9,907 bases of DNA from contig CALAZS010000230.1 of NCBI GenBank assembly GCA_937926265.1, positions 1-9,907 on the forward strand, given 5' to 3'. This document shows positions 6,594-9,907 of this stretch, in pieces. Made by a program: the position numbers and the translations under genes. Source of the DNA: an uncultured Gammaproteobacteria bacterium. Lineage in GTDB: Bacteria; Pseudomonadota; Gammaproteobacteria; Chromatiales; Chromatiaceae. How positions within the stretch are numbered: the stretch's first letter is position 1; every line of letters starts with the position of its first letter. The notes under the pieces are model-generated. The model was not told where the DNA came from and made no database searches. It was given only the letters and a program-made list of their open reading frames with translations.

Positions 6594-8288
6594 ATGGACC
6601 CAGTCTTCTTTATTGTTTTCAGGCGAATGCGTCAGCCACTGCTGATGTTGATAGTTGCTTATGCCATCGCAATTTTGGGATTAACCCTGATCCCTGGTAA
6701 AGATGCCGATGGTAATGTCTGGCATATGGGATTTTTCCATGCGTTTTATTTTGTCAGTTACATGGCCACCACCATCGGTTTTGGCGAGATACCAAATGAG
6801 TTCAGTGATGCCCAGAGAATGTGGGTTACATTCAGCATCTATGCCACGGTTGTAGTCTGGTTTTATGCTATTGGCACACTGCTGTCCCTGATTCAGAACA
6901 AGGGCTTCAGGCAGGCGGTTACCGAAATGCGTTTTGCCCGTCATATCAAATCCTTAAGAGAGAGGTTTTACCTGGTATGCGGCTACGGTGAAACCGGTTC
7001 AGAGCTTGTTCGGGCATTAATTGATCACAAACAACATGCCGTTGTGATTGATATTGATGAAACCAGGATTAATGAACTTTCACTTGAAGCATTACGTGAA
7101 CATGTACCGGCTCTGTGTGCTGATGCCCGGCGCCCGGTGCACCTGATCGAAGCCGGCATGAATAACGGCAAGTGTGCAGGAGTTGTCGCAGTGACCAATT
7201 CCAATGAGGCCAATTTAAAAATTGCCATCACGTCAAAATTGCTTAACCCGTCAACCAAGGTCATATGCAGGGCGGACTCTCATGATTATGAAGCCAATAT
7301 GGCTTCATTTGGTACCGATGAAATCATTGATCCCTACGATACTTTTGCCATCATGCTGGCTACGGCATTGCAGTCACCCTGCCTGTATGTATTGCTTGAA
7401 TGGTTAAGTGGCGCCGCTAATGAAAATATCCATGAGCCGGTTTACCCGCCTGCCAAGGGTAAGTGGATAGTGTGTGGATACGGCCGGTTCGGTAAGGCCA
7501 TTTTTGAAAGGTTAAAAGATGAAGATATTGAGGTGGTTGTTATTGAAGCGACGCCTGAAAAAACCGGTAAGCCAGAAAATGCCCGGTTTGTGGAAGGCAG
7601 GGGAACAGAGGCCGTTACACTCAAAGAGGCCGGTATAGAAGATGCTACTGGCCTGGTTGCCGGAACCGATAATGATGCCAACAACCTCTCCATTATTGCC
7701 ACCGCGCTGGAAATGAATGATCAGCTTTTTACCATTGCCAGAAAAAACCTGAGTGAAAATAAAGATCTGTATGAAGCTCTTCCATGCAACATGGTGATGA
7801 ACCCCGGCAATATCATTGCCAATAAAATTCGAGTGTTGCTGGCAACACCGATGCTCGACAGTTTTATTGGCCTGGCTTACTACCAGGATGATGCCTGGGC
7901 ATGTGAACTTGCCAGCAGAATCTCCGGCGTTATTGACGATGTGGTTCCTGATATATGGGAGATACGCATCGACTCCGAGGAAGCCTATGCAGTCATTGAG
8001 TTTATCAAGCGTGGATTTTCGGTGACACTGGCTGATATCACTCGTAATCGCTACGACACTGAAAGCCAGCTCAACCTGGTCATTTTGCTTTACAGGGGCA
8101 AGGATGGTGAATTGCTGCTGCCATCAGATAAACAGGTGCTCTATCCACGTGACCGCTTACTGATCTGTTCCCAGAGAGGTGTGCGTCACAGCATGGAATG
8201 GGCGCTTCAGAACCAGAATGTGCTGGAGTTCCTGTTAACCGGAAAGACCCCGATACAAAGCACCCTGTTAAGAAAAATATTGAACTAA
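6594..8288 (+). CDS. Potassium channel subunit with tandem RCK (TrkA-N) domains, GsuK-like
   Basis: The 564-residue protein should form an inner-membrane tetrameric K+ channel gated by its cytosolic domains. Helix 1 is at about 15-34, the pore helix and filter TTIGFGE at 59-65, and helix 2 at about 77-101. RCK1 follows with the Rossmann motif CGYGETG (129-135) and acidic D153/D155 at the end of strand 2. RCK2 has CGYGRFG (294-300) and E318, so both could bind a nucleotide. A C-terminal TrkA-C-like part runs from about 440 to 530. Two helices plus tandem RCK in one chain of this size resembles GsuK of Geobacter and MthK-type channels rather than six-helix Kch. The filter is TIGFG, not the canonical TVGYG. 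The ATG at 6594 lacks a clear ribosome site; an ATG at 6627 is a less likely alternative. It may be coupled to the upstream membrane gene. Confidence 0.92.
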   Translation: MDPVFFIVFRRMRQPLLMLIVAYAIAILGLTLIPGKDADGNVWHMGFFHAFYFVSYMATTIGFGEIPNEFSDAQRMWVTFSIYATVVVWFYAIGTLLSLIQNKGFRQAVTEMRFARHIKSLRERFYLVCGYGETGSELVRALIDHKQHAVVIDIDETRINELSLEALREHVPALCADARRPVHLIEAGMNNGKCAGVVAVTNSNEANLKIAITSKLLNPSTKVICRADSHDYEANMASFGTDEIIDPYDTFAIMLATALQSPCLYVLLEWLSGAANENIHEPVYPPAKGKWIVCGYGRFGKAIFERLKDEDIEVVVIEATPEKTGKPENARFVEGRGTEAVTLKEAGIEDATGLVAGTDNDANNLSIIATALEMNDQLFTIARKNLSENKDLYEALPCNMVMNPGNIIANKIRVLLATPMLDSFIGLAYYQDDAWACELASRISGVIDDVVPDIWEIRIDSEEAYAVIEFIKRGFSVTLADITRNRYDTESQLNLVILLYRGKDGELLLPSDKQVLYPRDRLLICSQRGVRHSMEWALQNQNVLEFLLTGKTPIQSTLLRKILN

Positions 8289-8330
8289 AAGATTGGTTTT
8301 TGTTTTTTTCTGTAGTAATTTCATTCATAT

Positions 8331-8364
8331 AATAAAAAAGAGCGGCATCTAATAAAAAGAGCGG
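8331..8364 (+). repeat. Tandem pair of A-rich direct repeats ending GAGCGG
   Basis: AATAAAAAAGAGCGG (8331-8345) recurs as AATAAAAAGAGCGG (8351-8364), one A shorter, 20 nt apart start to start. That is about two helical turns, so both copies face the same side of the DNA. They lie upstream of sqr and could be a regulator's paired site or a local duplication. Confidence 0.6.
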
Positions 8365-8430
8365 TCATCATAAAAACCGGTGCGGAGTGTAGCGTAACGC
8401 AACGCAAATAAATTCTGCACACATAATAAC

Positions 8431-8458
8431 TTCCTGATTGAGTTCCTGATTAAATCAG
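8431..8458 (+). repeat. Direct repeat TTCCTGATT x2 merging into palindrome CTGATT-A-AATCAG
   Basis: TTCCTGATT occurs at 8431-8439 and 8443-8451, and the second copy is part of the perfect 6-bp inverted repeat CTGATT/AATCAG at 8446-8458 with a one-base centre. Its position about 100 nt before the sqr start suits an operator, but no known regulator motif was recognised. Confidence 0.5.
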
Positions 8459-8550
8459 TCAGCAAACCTAGCCGCCCAGTCATCTGCCCCTGATTCCAGT
8501 TGGCATTAGGAGCATTTGATCCAAACCAATTGCATTTTGAGGAAACCCCA

Positions 8551-9822
8551 ATGGCGCACATAGTAGTACTAGGAGCCGGTACTGGAGGCATGCCGGCTGC
8601 CTATGAGTTGAAAGACAGGCTTGGCTCGAATCATGACGTAACTGTAGTAAACGAACGAAGCTATTTTCAATTTGTTCCTTCCAACCCCTGGGTTGCCGTA
8701 GGCTGGCGCAAGCGTGACGATATTACCTTTGATATCAGAAAGCACCTGGAAAGAAAAAATATCAATTTTGTTGCCAAGCGCTGTGTCAAAATTGATGCTG
8801 CAAACAGTTCAATGGAAATGGATGACGGTGAAGTCATTTCCTATGACTACCTGGTTATAGCCACCGGTCCAAAGCTGGCATTTGATGAAGTTGAAGGTTC
8901 AGGGCCCGTCAATGGATACACTGATTCCATCTGTACAGTCGATCATGCCGAAACGACCAACAGGCATTACCAGGAACTGCTTGAAAACCCCGGGCATGTA
9001 GTCATTGGTACCATGCCGTTTGCTTCATGTTTTGGCCCGGCGTACGAATTTGCCTTTATTCTGGATGCCGATTTGCGCAAGCGTAAAATGCGTGATCAGG
9101 TACCTATGACCTATGTCACTTCTGAACCCTATATAGGCCACCTTGGTTTAGGCGGGGTAGGTGATTCCAAGGGTATGCTGGAATCAGAAATGCGAAATCA
9201 TCATATCAACTGGATTACCAATGCCAAGACCACGCGTGTCGAACCAGGTAAGTTGTTTGTTGAGGAGTACGATGATAATGGCAGAAAAATCAAAGACCAT
9301 GAAATAGAAAGCAAGTTCACCATGATGTTGCCGGCGTTTAAAGGTGTTGATGCTGTAGCCAATGTTGAGGGATTGTGTAACCCGCGGGGATTTGTTTTTG
9401 TTGACGAATACCAGCGCAATCCAACCTACCAGAATATTTTTTCTGCCGGTGTCTGTATTGCCATTCCGCCGGTTGAGGCGACTCCGGTGCCGACAGGTGC
9501 GCCAAAAACCGGATACATGATTGAATCAATGGTAACAGCGATTGTGCACAATATTGCCAACGATCTGGAAGGCCGGCCATTGGATACCAAGGCCACCTGG
9601 AATGCGATTTGTCTCGCGGATATGGGCGATACCGGAGCTGCTTTTGTCGCGCTACCGCAGATTCCGCCCCGCAACGTGGCCTGGTTCAAAAAAGGCAAGT
9701 GGGTGCATATGGCCAAGATTGCTTTCGAAAAATACTTTATCCGCAAGATGAAGAAAGGCACTTCTGAGCCGATCTACGAAAAGTATATTCTGAAGATGCT
9801 GGGCATCGGTAAATTGAAGTAA
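8551..9822 (+). CDS. sqr: Sulfide:quinone oxidoreductase, Acidithiobacillus-like
   Basis: SQR oxidises sulfide to zero-valent sulfur or polysulfide and passes electrons through FAD to quinone at the cytoplasmic membrane. The 423-residue protein starts with the FAD-binding motif VLGAGTGG (6-13). The ATG at 8551 is chosen because it begins MAHIVVLGAG like the family and has a GAGG site 8 nt upstream (8539-8542); an in-frame TTG at 8500 would add 17 unlikely residues. The three redox cysteines are C128 (SICTVDH), C160 (FASCFGP) and C354 (NAICLADMGD), and H132 and H197 are present. PTGAPKTGYMIE (314-325) is the conserved C-terminal FAD and quinone segment. Amphipathic helices at about 384-420 should anchor it to the membrane. 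Sequence and cysteine spacing closely match, from memory, the A. ferrooxidans enzyme (C128, C160, C356). No accessory sulfur gene is seen in the window. Confidence 0.95.
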   Translation: MAHIVVLGAGTGGMPAAYELKDRLGSNHDVTVVNERSYFQFVPSNPWVAVGWRKRDDITFDIRKHLERKNINFVAKRCVKIDAANSSMEMDDGEVISYDYLVIATGPKLAFDEVEGSGPVNGYTDSICTVDHAETTNRHYQELLENPGHVVIGTMPFASCFGPAYEFAFILDADLRKRKMRDQVPMTYVTSEPYIGHLGLGGVGDSKGMLESEMRNHHINWITNAKTTRVEPGKLFVEEYDDNGRKIKDHEIESKFTMMLPAFKGVDAVANVEGLCNPRGFVFVDEYQRNPTYQNIFSAGVCIAIPPVEATPVPTGAPKTGYMIESMVTAIVHNIANDLEGRPLDTKATWNAICLADMGDTGAAFVALPQIPPRNVAWFKKGKWVHMAKIAFEKYFIRKMKKGTSEPIYEKYILKMLGIGKLK

Positions 9823-9882
9823 ATAGATATAGTAAGCCGTTTACTTAATTTAAAGGACGCACAAGCCATCCCTGGAGCTTGG

Positions 9883-9903
9883 ATACGGACATCCTGTCCG
9901 TAT
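9883..9903. repeat. Perfect 9-bp palindrome after sqr, possible dispersed repeat
   Basis: ATACGGACA (9883-9891) and TGTCCGTAT (9895-9903) form a perfect stem with a TCC loop, preceded by CATCCCTGGAGCTTGG (9868-9883 region). No T run is visible before the window ends at 9907, so its role as a sqr terminator cannot be judged. The look, a compact GC-containing stem with a CATCC-type flank, is that of intergenic repeats common in gammaproteobacteria. Confidence 0.6.
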
Positions 9904-9907
9904 ACAC

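Larger units (their letters stand above)
8289..8550. other. 262-nt leader between channel gene and sqr, with short repeats
   Basis: This gap has no credible gene. It begins with a T-rich stretch that has no stem and so is not a clear terminator. It then holds two near-identical A-rich repeats (8331-8364), a GCGTAACGCAACGC run (8392-8405), a duplicated TTCCTGATT and a CTGATT/AATCAG palindrome. A TATAAT at 8328-8333 has no good -35. The sqr promoter must be in here or sqr is read through from the channel gene; I cannot place it. Confidence 0.6.

Noticed and set aside
8289..8310. T-rich stretch after the channel gene as an intrinsic terminator
   Set aside because: Only a weak A/T pairing (AAAA with TTTT) is possible before the T run; no GC stem.
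8500..8517. Sigma-54-like -24/-12 element before sqr (TTGGCAT...GC)
   Set aside because: The GG and GC pairs are 8 nt apart, whereas sigma-54 promoters need 10.
8500..8550. Upstream TTG start for sqr adding 17 residues
   Set aside because: No ribosome site, and the added residues precede the family N-terminus; the ATG at 8551 has a good GAGG site.

Overview
The window looks like a gammaproteobacterial chromosome segment with moderate, fairly even base composition and ordinary Gram-negative translation signals (GTG and TTG starts are common). The order HAD-IB phosphatase / divergent rppH-ptsP matches, from memory, the arrangement in Pseudomonas and relatives. The sulfide:quinone reductase at the right end is close to the Acidithiobacillus enzyme, which suggests a bacterium able to oxidise sulfide. 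No transposase, phage gene, CRISPR array, tRNA or rRNA gene was seen.

Left part, minus strand: a HAD-IB hydrolase (688-1356) is followed, with a 3-nt overlap, by the ATPase of an ABC-2 type exporter (691 down past position 1, truncated by the window edge). Across a 144-nt divergent spacer, rppH (1501-2034) and ptsP (2037-4304) form a tight two-gene operon: an mRNA 5'-end pyrophosphohydrolase and the GAF-containing first enzyme of the nitrogen-related phosphotransferase system.

Centre: between ptsP and the convergent ppx (4536-6065, minus) lies a 231-nt gap. It holds a perfect TATAAT box, a perfect 13-bp hairpin, a second small hairpin, a C/U-rich single-stranded stretch and a strong intrinsic terminator. 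Together these look like a gene for a small RNA of about 85 nt, the most interesting unexplained item here.

Right part, plus strand: divergent from ppx is a small four-helix membrane protein of unknown function (6183-6566). It is followed by a two-helix potassium channel subunit with two cytosolic RCK domains (6594-8288). After a 262-nt repeat-containing leader comes a sulfide:quinone oxidoreductase (8551-9822). The last 80 bases contain a compact palindrome that may be a dispersed repeat.

Functionally the window mixes RNA decay (RppH), phosphate and nitrogen signalling (PtsP), polyphosphate breakdown (Ppx), potassium handling (channel and small partner) and sulfide respiration (SQR). The nitrogen-related phosphotransferase system is known to control potassium uptake in enterobacteria, so the closeness of ptsP and the channel may be meaningful, but they are not in one operon.
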